NCBI RefSeq assembly: GCF_050947875.1
Contig: NC_134568.1
Coordinates: 252,287,267-252,351,266 of the forward strand
Length of the DNA stretch: 64,000 nucleotides
Direction: 5' to 3'
Source of the DNA: Dermacentor variabilis
Taxonomy: Eukaryota > Arthropoda > Arachnida > Ixodida > Ixodidae
Shown here: in pieces, positions 23,334-38,929 of the stretch
Layout of the letters: each line of letters starts with the position of its first letter
Position numbering within the stretch: position 1 is the first letter of the stretch
Notes under the pieces: model-generated
What the model was told of the DNA's origin: nothing
The model's input: the letters and a program-made list of their open reading frames with translations, nothing else
The model's database searches: none
Program-made: the position numbers and the translations under genes

Positions 23334-24669
23334 ATGGAACGACTACAAAAAGAAGCAGGCCGCCCTGCGACAAGCAATCGAGAAAATCATCGCAGCGGCC
23401 AGCGACCTACTGCAATCGCCAACCATCCAGGTCGGTGAGCTTGAGGAACACCTCGACCTTCTCCTTGAACAAGCAGATGAGTTGAAATCTGTTAACGAGA
23501 GCATCGAAAAGAAGATAGATCTTCAAGAATTAGATGCAGAATTAGAAGCTTGTGCTGCATACACCCAGAAAATCTGCTTCCTCAAAACAAAGATCAAGAG
23601 AGCTCTCAGGAGTCAGACAGCTAACGAGAGCCGGTCGACAACTCCGTCAGTGACAGGCAACGTGTCAGAGCAGGAAGCATACCACATTGTTTCCGTACCA
23701 CCTGTGGCATTCCAGCCACTATCAGCAACCACCGGAGTGATGCGGGTAGGTGTGACCACAGCACCCGACGAAATTTCTCGTCAACTAGAATCATTCTGGG
23801 AGATGGAGCACCTTGGGATCGTCGCCGATGTACAGCTGACTGCCAAAGACGACAGCGTTCTGCGGGTCTTTGAAGAAACAATCATCCACAAGAACGATAG
23901 ATACCAAGTAGCTCTCCCATGGAAAGAGAACGCATCAGACATGACGGACAATCAGAGCACATCATCGCACAGACTTCGCTCATTAACGGCGAAGCTGCTG
24001 CGACATGAAGAAGCCATTCTAGACTACGATCAGGCAATGAGGAACTACCTGCAAGCTGGACACACCGAGGAAGCGAATGAACTTGGTGAGTCCCCGCTGG
24101 GGCCCATTTACTACGCGCCATGCCACACCGAGGTGTGCTCTGGCCTGGTAGCAAAACAACCAAGTTGAGAGCCGTATTCGATGCCTCTTCCAAAGCGGCG
24201 GAAAAGCTGTCACTGAACGACGTCTTCTTCGCAGGACCTGATCTAAATTCAAACGCTAACCCAAGCCGAAACTGCCGTAAATTCTCGCCTACTGACTTTC
24301 GCGTCTTCGGACGCGGGGGAGCTTATGCCCTTGATTCCAGCCCATTTCCTTGTCAGCCGCCAGCTAACGAAATTGCCTCCCTTCCGAGAAACCACTGAAG
24401 TCAAATCGGCAGCAGAGACACACCAATGGAGGCGACGCACCGGGCTTGTTCACTCATTCTGGCAACGGTGGAGACGCGAATGCCTACTGCAACTTCATTT
24501 AGCGCTTATCACAAAGCCAGGCAGTGGTAGAGGCATCGGTGAGGGAGACATAGTTCTCCTCCGGGATGATCGGGCTCCACGCCAGATGTGGAAAATGTGT
24601 CGTGTTTTGGAGACCTTTCCTGGAAGAGATGGCCGAGTACGCGCTTGCAAGATCCTTCTCCCGAACTAA
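23334..24669 (+). pseudogene. BEL/Pao gag-pol remnant with large internal deletion
   Basis: Gag starts at ATG 23334 (MERLQK...) and shifts frame within about 15 bases. It then stays open to 24168 with a charged helical segment (ELEEHLDLLLEQADELK) typical of BEL gag. From about 23700 it passes into the N-terminal polymerase region (SRQLESFWEMEHLGI, then DYDQAMRNYLQAGH and GPIYYAPCH). A frameshift near 24115 leads to KTTKLRAVFDASSK, the start of the reverse transcriptase. Most of RT, RNase H and integrase are missing. The last part, 24420-24669, resumes with GEGDIVLLRDDRAPRQMWK and LETFPGRDGRVRACKI, which matches the DUF5641 tail after BEL integrase. Non-functional; could only move if supplied in trans. 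Confidence 0.8.
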
Positions 24670-24780
24670 AGCGAACTGCGACAACCCGTACAAGCCTTGT
24701 ACCCACTCGAGCCCAGGGAGGTGCCAGCCTGTGCTAACAATGGTGGCCGGGAATGAGCCGGCGCTCATTGCGGGGGAGGA

Positions 24781-25237
24781 TGAAAGTCGCAAGCGAGCAC
24801 CATATATTTGCACCCGTGGTTGGGGGACCGACGACGCAAGAGAGAGAAGGAGACGGCGAACGGGCGAGGGACGCCCCACTGCACCACGTACCGGCCGGCA
24901 CATCTACTGACAAGCTGATCCGTTCCACCAGCTATTCGGCGAACCGCCAACTCAGTGCGAGGCGCGGGCGCCCTTGACAAGGACGAAGGCCTCGGTGCGG
25001 CCAAAAGAGAACGTGGACTTTCTGTAACTTCTCTCTTTCCATCCTCCTTTCTTCGATCTATCTTTTGTAAGTAAACCAGTCTCGAAACCGATCCCAACGA
25101 GTGAAGTTCCTTCCTTCGAGGCTCCTGCGTGCACGGCCAACGCCGTCCACCTTAGTTAACACGCAGCAAAAGTAAGCGGAGTCGTCCAAGAGCGACAGCA
25201 ATTAGAGTTAGCCCAAAGGCACGAGCATTCATTTACA
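24781..25237 (+). repeat. 3' LTR of the BEL/Pao element
   Basis: Begins TGAAAGTCGCAAGCGAG right after a polypurine tract (cgggggagga, 24771-24780) and ends GCATTCATTTACA. The purine tract next to TGAAAG supports this LTR start. Confidence 0.85.
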
Positions 25238-25640
25238 ATTGTGAGGTGGATGAGCGTACTGTAGAAATTAACATTTGAGTTGATCAATAGACAAATGGGC
25301 AAGCTGCCAGAAGTAGATGCATTGTTAAGGCTGGCTATTTCACCAGCAATAAATACGAACAAAGTGGTCGCCAACGGCATCTTGGAGGGCACAGAGGAAA
25401 TTTGAAATCAAAATCACCTCAAAATAGTCGTTACAACATAACAAGGGAAATGCATTTTCGAGGATGAGAGGTCAAAAGCCCTCTTGAGGCATGACTGGCC
25501 CTGCATCTTATAAACTTGGCACAGGAGTGGTTGCAAAGCAAAAGAAAATGTTCAGAAGAAGCTCATAAACAAGGCAATGTAATAATGTTTCTAAATCAGT
25601 GTTGAGAGATAAGCTATATCAAAGATTTATTTAAAATTTA
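25238..25640. other. Short non-coding spacer
   Basis: Sequence between the BEL element and the 3' end of the minus-strand LINE. It starts with the 5-bp target duplication ATTGT. Nothing else is recognised. Confidence 0.5.
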
Positions 25641-25754
25641 TTAAGGGAAGACCATGTTACAATTTGTATAGTAACACCCAAGCATAAGAGCGTAGAAAAG
25701 CCTCGAATTCTGGAGGGTTCATTCTTCCAATATCAATGTCTATTTCTTTAAAAG

Positions 25755-28600
25755 AATTTAATAACCTCGGTAAATTACTTTCAAGCATCTGTTTGCTATA
25801 TTTGTCGTATGTCTCACAACATTCCATATTTCAGTGCGGCGGGTGGTGTAGGCAGGTACATTGTGATGCTGGTTGGCAATTTCCGCAAGCGTAACATTAT
25901 GTTTCTTTATACTTAAGTAACTCCCGTAGGAGTCTATATGTGTACAATTCATTAATTTTTCTTATGTGGTACCTATCGAAAAGTGGTGCGGTGTGTTCAA
26001 TGTAAGATACATCGGTAATAATACGTAGCACCCTTTTCTGCATGACGAGCATATTGTTAAGATTTGTCTGTGTGGTAGTACCTCATACTAAATGACCGTA
26101 ATTGATATGCGACGCAAACAAAGCGTTTATAAAGCAGTATTTTAACAGAAGTGGGGAAAGTGTGTCTACTGTGACTTGGCATACTAAGTGTGCTGCTGAG
26201 TTTCTTGGGGGATTAGTCTATGTGGCCATCCTATTGTAAGCTGTTGGAAAAGGTTACACCAAGAATTATAATTGTGTTCACAACCTCAATATTCATAGAC
26301 TCAAACGTTATATTGTTATGCTGTGGGATTTGTTTACCTGGAGTTCAAAAAATTACTGCTTTGGTCTTATTGCGATTAACGTGTACACAATTCTTGTTTG
26401 GCCAAAAAGAAAGCCTATCAAAAGTTCATTTGCCATTCTCAGCAATTCTGTGTAGCTTTGAGACGATAAGAAAATACTAGTGTCATCACAATACATAACA
26501 AATTTTGCTTGTTGGTAAATAGGTATTAGATCATTGACATAAATGTTGAAAAGTAGCGGCCCGAGAATACTTCCTTGTGGTAACCTGAAATTATTTGTTT
26601 GGGTTGAGATTGAAATTCATTTATTGAGACAAACTGATGTCTGTTATTGAGATAGGAGAATAATACTGCGAGTGGTGTGCCCCTTACCCCATACCATTAT
26701 AGCTTACTGAGGAGAATATTGTGATTGATGTAGTGAAAAGCCTGCGTGTAATCAACAAATATACGGATTGCTAATAACCTGTTGTCAAAGTTTTTTTAAC
26801 GTGTACTCTTTCTGATCTAATAGTGCCAGTTCTGTGGATTTGTGCTTCAGAAATCCCTACTGAGCTTCAGTTATAAGGTGGTATCTGGTACAAAAATGAT
26901 GAAAACCGATTTTGCATAATTTTCTCCAATCCCTTTGAGAAAATTGGGAGGATCGATGTTGGGTGATAATTTTGTACATTTCTGTTTGTCACCTTTTTTT
27001 AAAAGTGGTGGTTACTCTGGCAGTTGTCATTCTGTCAAGAAAAGTACAAGAAGTACACAAGTTGTAAATATACACTAAAATTGGGGCGATATCATAAATG
27101 ACATATACAATAGGCTGTATGCGCAGGCCGTCTATGTCACAGCTACGTGAACTTTTGAGGTTCAAATAAACGTAACATACCTCAGCAGAGTCGGTGTGAG
27201 AAAAAACGGAATTTTTTGTTTCTAGGTGTTGTGATATCATTAGTGTGGCAATAATTTGGGTCAACATTCTTGGCTGCAAAGTATTGGTTAAATACATCAC
27301 CAAGTTCCTAGTCTTAGACTAGGTGTCCGTTTAATTAAATTTCTTGTGGTGACTCTCTCTTCTGCTTCTGTCTCGTAAGAGTGTTTATCTTGTTCCATAG
27401 TTTATCAAATTGTACTGTGCAAGATTCAAACTCCCTAATATAATGTGCATCGCTTTGCCGTTCATAATTGTTTTGTTAATTTACTTCTGAAGGTCTTAAA
27501 CACTGTAACATAAAGGTTCCCGAGTTTCTTAAAAGTTCGCCTACAACCTATCTTGTTTTCTAATTTTCGTTAAGAGCTCTTCGTTTACCCAAGGCTTTCG
27601 AATCTTTGTACTGATTTTTCGCTCTTTCGTGACAAAGTGTTTCCTGTATGCTGCCACGACCACGACGTTACTAATGAAGATATCGTAAGCCTTTTCTGGC
27701 GAGTCTTCTAGAAAAAGCTTTATCCCAGCAGGTCCCGTGTATCTTGATCTGAAATACTTCCACAGAGTTTCCCTGATGCTTTGCAAGGTTACACACATTT
27801 TCTTTGTTTTATTTGTACTTTTGGGAGCGTTAAGAGACATACATATTGGCATATGGTCACCTACACAGCAGCTTAGAACGGCATTTGAGACGTTGGTTGG
27901 GTCATAGTTTGTGATAAAAAGGTCAAGCAGTGCATCTGATGTGGAGGTTGATGTTTCACACTTTATAACACTCGCGTAACCATATGTGTAAGTAGTCTTT
28001 CAAAGTCTATTGTTTTGCGAGTAGCACCTTTCATGTCAGTCTTAAAGTCACCGCCAATCATAACTCTCTGCCTATTCTAACTTGTAAAAATAAAAAATTT
28101 CTCAAGTGAAAAACGTGCAATAGTCTTCATCAGGGGCACGACAACGTGTGGCAAGAAGCAAGCACTTGCTTTCAACAAAAAGCATTTCGTAGTCATTGGT
28201 AATGCAACAGAAATCAGTTAACAAATCAGTTTTCCCACAGTCATCTATAAATAACGAGAGACTTCTGCCACGTCTTGATGTCCTGTTCAAGTAAAATGTG
28301 TTTTTGTTAGGCAATTTAAACACCTCAGTATCTTCATTGTACAATGTTTCACTAAACATAACATCACAGTGTCTGTATGTATCCACATTCTCCACTTTGT
28401 GCCTAAGATGTTTCTTTCTTTCTTGGTGGTCCTGGCGCTGCTGTATGACATCAAAGCGATCTTCTGAGAGTAGCTAGCTTCCAATTCCGGAATGTCATTA
28501 TTCAGCGACTGACCATTCATACGTACACAGCTCAGTTGTTTTCTACCGAGGCCTCGAGGAGTGAAGCATTTTTCTTTTGGTATATGTTGAAAACTGTGCA
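25755..28600 (-). pseudogene. LINE ORF2 endonuclease and reverse transcriptase remnant
   Basis: The N-terminal endonuclease begins near 28560 (LSCVRMNGQSLNNDIPELE), is interrupted by a misplaced ORF1 segment (28384-28481), and resumes with HCDVMFSETLYNED. The linker near 27541-27852 includes RKPWVNEELLTKIRK. The reverse transcriptase shows SRSCDIDGLRIQPIV (27130-27170), LPQGSILGPLLFNIYVNDL (about 26530-26590) and FVMYCDDTSIF (about 26475-26510). That last block is the YxDD catalytic motif in a Cys variant. The C-terminal tail (HNVPAYTTRRTEIWNV) lies at 25755-25870. Inactive because of many stops. Confidence 0.75.
28384..28481 (-). repeat. Duplicated ORF1 segment lodged in the LINE endonuclease
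   Basis: About 96 bp here matches 29144-29239 in the same orientation at roughly 85 percent by eye, sharing blocks such as gctgtatgacatcaaagc and ctgagagtagctag. The 29.2-kb copy sits in its natural place in the ORF1 coiled coil. This one splits the endonuclease between DIPELE and HCDVMFSETL. Confidence 0.7.
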
Positions 28601-28639
28601 TGAGGCAACGCAGTTTCAGAAAGCAACCAAACGAACAGC

Positions 28640-29480
28640 ACGCCTACAAATGTAGAGCCTTCAAGTCATCTTCATGTTTAATCACCGCAGCAATTTCACC
28701 TGGTGCCCTACGCACGAGAATCGTACCACCTGTGTGCCATACGAACTGATAGCCTGATCCCTTCGCACATTCTTTGGTGGATGTAAGCACTTTCCTAGAC
28801 CGAGATGTCACATTTTCACAGATGTACCGCTTATCGTTGGGGCCATTTTGAGCCATTCTTTTAGCCATGAAAGCATTCTTAAGTTCACGGCGAGCACAGC
28901 ACATGATAATCCCTGGTGTCTATCCAGGCTTTGATGGCAATCTGTGGAGTGCTACTACGTCTTCTCTAGTTATCACTTTTGGCTCTAGCTCTCTCGCCAA
29001 GTCATTCACCTTCTCAAGAACATCTTCCCCCCTTCGTTTCAGCAATGCCGTGGATTGCGACGTTGAGGCTTGGACTAGGCCACTCAAGAGCCTCGATGTC
29101 AGCCTGAAGGTGGTCTAGCTCTTTTGTGGTGCTGCATTTCTGCATATTCTCCACTTTGCCCCTAAGATCTTTAAGTTCTCTATCTTGGCGGTCCTGGCAC
29201 TGCTGTATGACATCAAAGCAATCTGAGAGTAGCTAGATGGCTTCTTCACTGCCGTTAACCTTAGTCAGCAATTCGAGCAGCATGTTTAGCTTGCGGTCCA
29301 CATCTACAAGCCTAGTGACCACTTCACTGTTGTATGTTCTTGCAACTGTGTTCATGCCGTCTTCTGTCCTACACCTTTCACGCTTCCAGTGCTTGTTTGC
29401 AAACTTTTTTACCTTAAAGTGTTGCTCAGTGACATGCGACCATGCTCCTACGTGAAATAAAAATTCACACTGTACAGGTC
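28640..29480 (-). pseudogene. LINE ORF1 protein remnant
   Basis: Reading down the minus strand there is a coiled-coil-like segment (RLVDVDRKLNMLLELLTKV, then QDRELKDLRGKVENMQ). This is followed by an RNA-binding-like core with NVAIHGIAETKG, ITREDVVALHRLPSKPG and KGSGYQFVWHTGGTILVRR. The order matches nucleic-acid-binding ORF1 proteins of CR1-like LINEs. Stops (for example between SKPG and TPGIIM) and frameshifts break it. Confidence 0.7.
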
Positions 29481-29714
29481 ACTGCAAGATCACCATCACT
29501 CAGCACACATTGCCATAAGTTACACTGCTCCATGATAACAAGAACACAAAAGATGACAGGATTATTGCCTCGACCTAGAACACTTTCAACCGTGCATGTC
29601 ATGTTTACATCATCAGTAACCCATCACACTGGCAGCAAACAGCAAACGGCGGAGTGTCTATGTACAGTGCGAATAATACCAAAGAATAGTAACCAACCTG
29701 CGACGGTAGATAAA

Positions 29715-30063
29715 ACAAGGATTCGGCGGGCTGCATGCGATGCACTTCGCCGCTGCTGCCAAAGTGAAGGGCACTGCCCCAGCTGTGGCCGTGGCCTGCA
29801 TGTGGTAACAACAGCGCTTGAGTAGAATGCTGTGGCCGGCAGCAATGCGGCGCGGATTCAAAAGGTCAGACCGCCAGGTCCAGGATAACACAGGGCAACG
29901 AAGTTTACGGCACCTACGAAGCTTGCCGTTCGCAGCCTCCGATTCCGTGACAGGGGCGCAGCCTCCGATTCCGTGATTCCGCAGCCTCCGATTCCGTGAT
30001 TCCGCCTGTGACAGTAGAGAAAAGGATTCAGCGGGCTGCATGCAATGCGCCCCACTGCTGCTG
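29715..30063. repeat. Direct and triplet repeats, possible LINE 5' leader
   Basis: Three copies of gcagcctccgattccgtga start at 29932, 29958 and 29981. A longer direct repeat of about 60 bp (core gcgggctgcatgcgatgc) occurs at 29726-29770 and 30028-30063. They lie immediately upstream of the minus-strand LINE, where repeated promoter units of a 5' untranslated region would be expected. That role is inference. Confidence 0.55.
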
Positions 30064-34390
<4,327 letters not shown>

Positions 34391-34667
34391 ATCCCGAAGA
34401 GGATCTGCTGTAATAAGAACAAATGTCATGCATCTGTCGTAATGTCACATAGTTTTCATATGTACGGATAGTTTGGTACAGGAGCACAGTTCTTCCATAA
34501 ATCACTTGATGAGAAGTTTCCCCAGCAGACATTGAATGTTGTTGCTTTGTCACAATAACTACACAATTAATGCCGCTACATTAAAATGCATAATTGTGTC
34601 TATCATCATGAACACCCTAAAGGCTATGAATGTGAGCTAGTTGGTACAAATTCATGGGTGAAAAACA

Positions 34668-34722
34668 GTGCAAACACGGACAACACACACGTGCTGTGTT
34701 CTTCCTTTGTCCGTGTTTACTT
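34668..34722. repeat. Interrupted inverted repeat (cruciform-capable)
   Basis: Arms gcaaacacggacaa (34670-34683) and the matching tttgtccgtgtttac (34706-34720) enclose an inner palindromic stretch, aacacac-acgtgc-tgtgtt. It resembles a dispersed tick repeat motif; no family is assigned. Confidence 0.5.
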
Positions 34723-35272
34723 TGCATTTTCTTCGCACATGGACCACGACGGAATTCAAGTCCAAGCAACAAATTAGAAGCCAAATAATGCATACAACTG
34801 CCACAACAAGAGTCACCCTAACAGAAAACTGACTGTGAAATGCGAACCTGAATTCAGCAGTTAACAAATAAGATTGTGCTGCTATTACCGGCCAATAAAA
34901 GTATGAGGCCGACAGGGAGTATGCGCACAGTCAGTGTCGCACTCACTGGGGATTTCACTGCAATTCACACAATCTTGTTAATCCATAGTTGCTTATATCC
35001 CTACTGACGTGTGAAACGTAGGTAGATGTGGATGAATGGGTGCATTTAAGCAAGTGCAATTTATTGTTGCAGTATGTACAGATTCCCAACACCTTGAGAA
35101 AATACACAGGTTACACGGAGTAAGCACATAGGTTTGTAATCATTTCTGATACCAGAGATTAAAATTTATGTGAAATCCTGCAACATTGCTTCAACTACAC
35201 TGTACTGATTCTACAAATTGCTGCACAAAATGGAATTAAAAATTAAATAGAAGTCACTCGCTGCTTATATAC
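34723..35272. other. Non-coding DNA, nothing recognised
   Basis: AT-rich sequence, plausibly intron on the donor side of the exon at 35273-35361. Confidence 0.4.
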
Positions 35273-35361
35273 CTGCCTTACTGAAGTCTCCCCGAGCTTG
35301 GCGCGCATACACGTAAGGTCCTGGAAGATGGTCTCCAGAGAATGTGTGAAGGTACGTGGTG
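35273..35361 (-). CDS. Probable internal exon, possibly of an MFS transporter gene
   Basis: On the minus strand the block follows a good acceptor (gtatcgtttgcttgcag) and ends at a donor (GGCAG|GTATAT). An alternative donor CA|GTAAGG would end the exon at 35282. One frame is open, with 29 codons including GDHLPGPYVYAR and ending DFSKA. The GDxLxGPYVYA core resembles the second membrane segment of MFSD5-like (molybdate-anion) transporters, where GDWLQGPYVYALY is usual; that comparison is from memory and tentative. Neighbouring exons were not found. It could be a decayed or chance match. Confidence 0.35.
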
Positions 35362-36912
35362 CTGCAAGCAAACGATACAGCATTTGTGTCAAATGGCGCA
35401 ACTTGTAGGCAAAAATGCACAGAGAAAAAGAGTATAATGAAGTTTAATTTGGCATTTTAAAATCGCATATTGGCATTGCTCATAGGTGGACATTTATTTA
35501 AACAAGTAAACAGTGGCTGCATTAGCACTGCAGCACCAACATTAACTAGAAAAAGACATAACATAGTGGCACCTTCTTCAAAGAAAATGAGTGCGAATAA
35601 TGCACTTGTGTTACAGCATCTTTCTCTTTATCAATCAGGCCAAAAGCGTGCCTATTATTAACAGTACCAAGCCATACTCCGTCTTTGTGCACGTTACCAC
35701 ACATGAAAGAAGGCACTCGGGCTCTTCTATGTTCACAAACTGATAGGAGTATTCAACAATCCATATGAACATGCATACATGTTGAAGCGCAGTGAATAAA
35801 CGTGAGTACAACACCTGTAGCACAACAATATGCAGTTTTCTATCAGCGTCATATTGCTTCTCCAACAGAGGACAGCACATGATTGCAGTAGCTGTCATGC
35901 CCCTCATGTTCGTTCTATTCATTACTTGAAATCTTCTTCCATTACATGTGCATGTGCTGATCAACAAGCAGTGCGATGTTTGGTAAAGGTGCCGTTTAAC
36001 GTAAAATGCCTGTCGAAATGCGCTGCTGCAGGAATCTTGATGCGTGGTGTTTGCTTGGTAATGGTTTATGGTTGCAGCTATGTGCTACATTACATATATC
36101 GGGAATATGTGATGTAGAAGACCAGTACTATGTGGCACTGTTCTGACTGAGTCAGCCAGCATTACAAGTCTGCAATTCCTTTGTGACACAGTAAGATCGT
36201 CATGCCCACAGTGCTCGATTGAACTTAGTCATAAGGGTAGTGACCAGCGTTACTCCCACACATAACAGTTATCATCACTAGAGTTACCTCCAAGTACGCA
36301 CATCATATCTGTACTGTCTAGAGAACCCCGTGACATTCAGTACTATCAATGGAGTGCAACGATGAAAACTGACAGTTTTGAGCATGCTCAGAGGATGAAG
36401 TGCAAATGAATTATTAACTTGTGCACAAGACCTCACATCATATTGAGCTCATCCTCTGCTATGCCAAGCTGTTGCAAACAACGAATCGAGTATTACCCTA
36501 TGCGGAACGTACATTGTGGCGTACGACAGAGCCCTAGTGAAACAGCTATTTATTCTATCACTGCACAGTAGCGATGAGAACCTGTTTGTGAAGAGTGGTG
36601 ATTGTGAGAGTAGACTCTTAGAGGCTGCTTTGTTCTTTGTGCTGTCTCATTTGCTCTCTCAGAATGTAACACATGTATGATTAGTATTGTACCCATGGTC
36701 TGAAGTGTTTAAACTTTTAAGAGTGTGCAATCTTGTATTTTATATTGATTACCTGTCCTCCCTACTGTAATGCCCAATGGGCGAAGTAGGTATGTAAATA
36801 AAAAGAAAAGTCCGTGCATGTTGTGTACAATTTACTCCCAAGCAGAATCACCTAACGTTAAAAAAATCCAAGGGAGTGTACTGTAATTCATCGCAAGATG
36901 CTGGCGGAGCGT
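35362..36912. other. Non-coding DNA, no supported gene
   Basis: Intron-like. Nothing recognised apart from the 7-bp ggagcgt (36906-36912) that may be the target duplication of the next SINE. Confidence 0.4.
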
Positions 36913-37159
36913 GAAGTAAAAAATATATTATGGGTTTTTTACGTGCCAAACCCACGAAATGATTATGCGGCACGCCGTAGTGAGAGACTTCGGAATAATT
37001 TGAACCACCAGGGATTCTTCAACGTGCACTAAAATCTAAATACGCGGATCTTATCGCATTTCGCCCCACTCGAAAGGCGGCCGTCGTGGCCGGAATTCGA
37101 TCCGGCGACTTCGTGTTGAGCAGCCCAACACCACAGCCACTAAGTAGCCATGTCGGGTT
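36913..37159 (-). mobile_element. Ruka-type SINE
   Basis: Reverse-oriented copy with the tail tgggttttttacgtgccaaa, the body 'cggcacgccgtagtgagag', and the tRNA head at the right (ggccggaattcgatccggcg, then gcccaacaccacagccact). GGAGCGT at 36906-36912 and 37160-37166 is a plausible short target duplication. The TIR element copy 2 begins 35 bp to the right. Confidence 0.82.
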
Positions 37160-37194
37160 GGAGCGTAACCTCGTGGGGTAATGTGGAACAAAGT

Positions 37195-37596
37195 TGTCGC
37201 AGCTACAAATTGGTAGACAGCAGTTTTATCGGCTGCGTAAACTTGTAAGCATGCGCTTACTAAGCAGATTAACAGACACGGTGTCACGCGCGCTCCGGAA
37301 TGTCCGCGGTGTCGGAAGTATGGTTTGAGGAAGAGCGGTAGTAGCAGCAAGCGACCCTCGTATTGCCCGTCGCTTCAACGCGAACAGCGAGAACGCAGCG
37401 CACACGAACCCTCGCTGAGCGTAGCCTATCGTAGACCGGCATCAAGATAGGACCTGCGCGGCCGCGCATACGCAGTCGCCGGTGGATGCGGCTTGCGGCC
37501 ACGATCTTATCGCACTTGCACTCTGCACGGAACATCACGCGGCGATGCCGACGGCGGAAATCCGCCAGAATTGTTCATATATGTGTGCTATCGCAA
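37195..37596 (+). mobile_element. Non-autonomous TIR element, copy 2
   Basis: Same family and orientation as 3056-3605. It shares 'acagcagttttatcg', 'cacggtgtcacgcgcgc', the GC-rich interior and the end 'tgctatcgca'. It is shorter and more diverged, with internal deletions. Confidence 0.5.
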
Positions 37597-38929
37597 CACG
37601 GAAAAAAAAAAAATGAGGGGGGACGTTCGGTAACGGTTACGCCATAGCCGGTTACACCATGGAGGAAGTGTAGGTGTGCGGGGCGGAAGATGAACATGAA
37701 AACGAACCAGATGCAGCGATTCCTAGGGAATGAGGAGGGGAACAAGATAGTCATTTAAAGTGTTCGAAGTTATGCTGCCTTCTAGTGGCAAAAAATGTTA
37801 TTAATATTTAGATGAAGCATTATATCAACAGTGAAAGGTAATTACATCAGAACTGCCTGTACAAATGAGTGAAATTCGCTTATGCTAAAAATGGGTCCAG
37901 TCATTTGTGCGTTGCGTTTAGTACATTTTTTTATGGAGCTGTTGTTACAGTCTCCAATCCGATTGCACGTTTCCGAGGATGGATGGTCGCTCTCTCTCTT
38001 TTTTTTTTTTTCATACGCGCAGCCGGAGGCGACGGGCGAGAGCACGCGCTTGTCGCCTGCAGAGCACCAATGGCGCACTGTGAAGCGGCAAACCTGTTAC
38101 GTGGCCCCAAGCGACACAAGCCCACGTAACACGACAAAGGACTAGCAATCGTTACAGCTACGCCTGGAAGTAAAGCGAAGTGGAACGGAAACGTAGCAAG
38201 CGGCTTCAAAAACGCGTCGCCGCTGAGATACAAGAGAACCTTTTGTTGCAAGCTAAATGCATGTGCACTTTCTGTTAAGTGCGCCTAGACTTGCTACTTC
38301 GACAATGCTGCTGTCACATACGCATACCTTTCCCGGACGTTTTCGTTGCAATGCTTCCACACCTTGCGTTGTTGACTTGCTGCGGATTTCGCCAGAACGC
38401 AGGGCGCGCGAAATAGCGTGCGACGAAACAGTAGGTATTTCCATCTGCCTCGCCGAAATAATTATTCGACGAAGTTGCGACACGGAACAGCACGTAGTAT
38501 CTGGTCAACACTCAATACGTGTCCGTCGTACGGGTGGTCTGGTGAGGCAATGATTCGCAGAGAGAATCACCTGTAGCACAACATCACTGGTCTCATGCCA
38601 CACGCACCACGACACACAACACGCCAGCGCGCAGTAAATGGCAGCCACGTGAATGCAACAATACTTTGGCTGCGGCTATTACCGCCATTGGCTTATAGCA
38701 CGCCCCAGGGCACTTTCGAGTTTCGGTTTCGAATGACCGCGTATGATGTAATGCGTGCGAGCGAGAGGGTTAGGAGCGCATTCCATCGGCGATGCGGCGA
38801 GCGCTTGAGTGAGGTTGCGGCAGCAGCTCGCGCAGGCGCAAGTGCTCGAGGTGCGGGTCTTGAACGGCATCGTCTGCTACGGCGACGCGCGCTGGCCGCA
38901 TTGTCTGCAAATGTGCTACTGTCAGGGTG
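37597..38929. other. Non-coding, partly GC-rich DNA
   Basis: No gene supported. A GC-rich plus-strand frame at 38707-38945 reads MRASERVRSAFHRRCGERL, which has repeat-element flavour (Arg/Ala-rich) but no assigned family. It runs up to the Tc1/mariner remnant. Confidence 0.35.

Larger units (their letters stand above)
22822..25237 (+). mobile_element. BEL/Pao LTR retrotransposon, internally deleted
   Basis: Two direct LTRs (22822-23282 and 24781-25237) flank about 1.5 kb of interior, compared with several kb in complete elements. The flanks are GTTGT (22817-22821) and ATTGT (25238-25242), a near-perfect 5-bp target duplication. If the left LTR instead starts at 22819, the left flank is a perfect ATTGT. 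The two LTRs differ at roughly 5-7 percent of positions by eye, so the insertion is not very recent. The interior keeps a primer-binding site, the gag start, a piece of the polymerase region, the C-terminal tail and a polypurine tract. Confidence 0.85.
25641..29560 (-). mobile_element. Decayed APE-type LINE (CR1/Jockey-like)
   Basis: An element of about 3.9 kb read on the minus strand. ORF1 pieces lie at 28640-29480 and ORF2 endonuclease and reverse transcriptase pieces at 25755-28600, in the correct 5' to 3' order. Both ORFs carry many stops and frameshifts. The 3' end is near 25640 in a TTTATT-rich stretch. The exact clade (CR1, L2 or Jockey) was not settled. Repeats at 29715-30063 may be its 5' leader. 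Confidence 0.75.
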
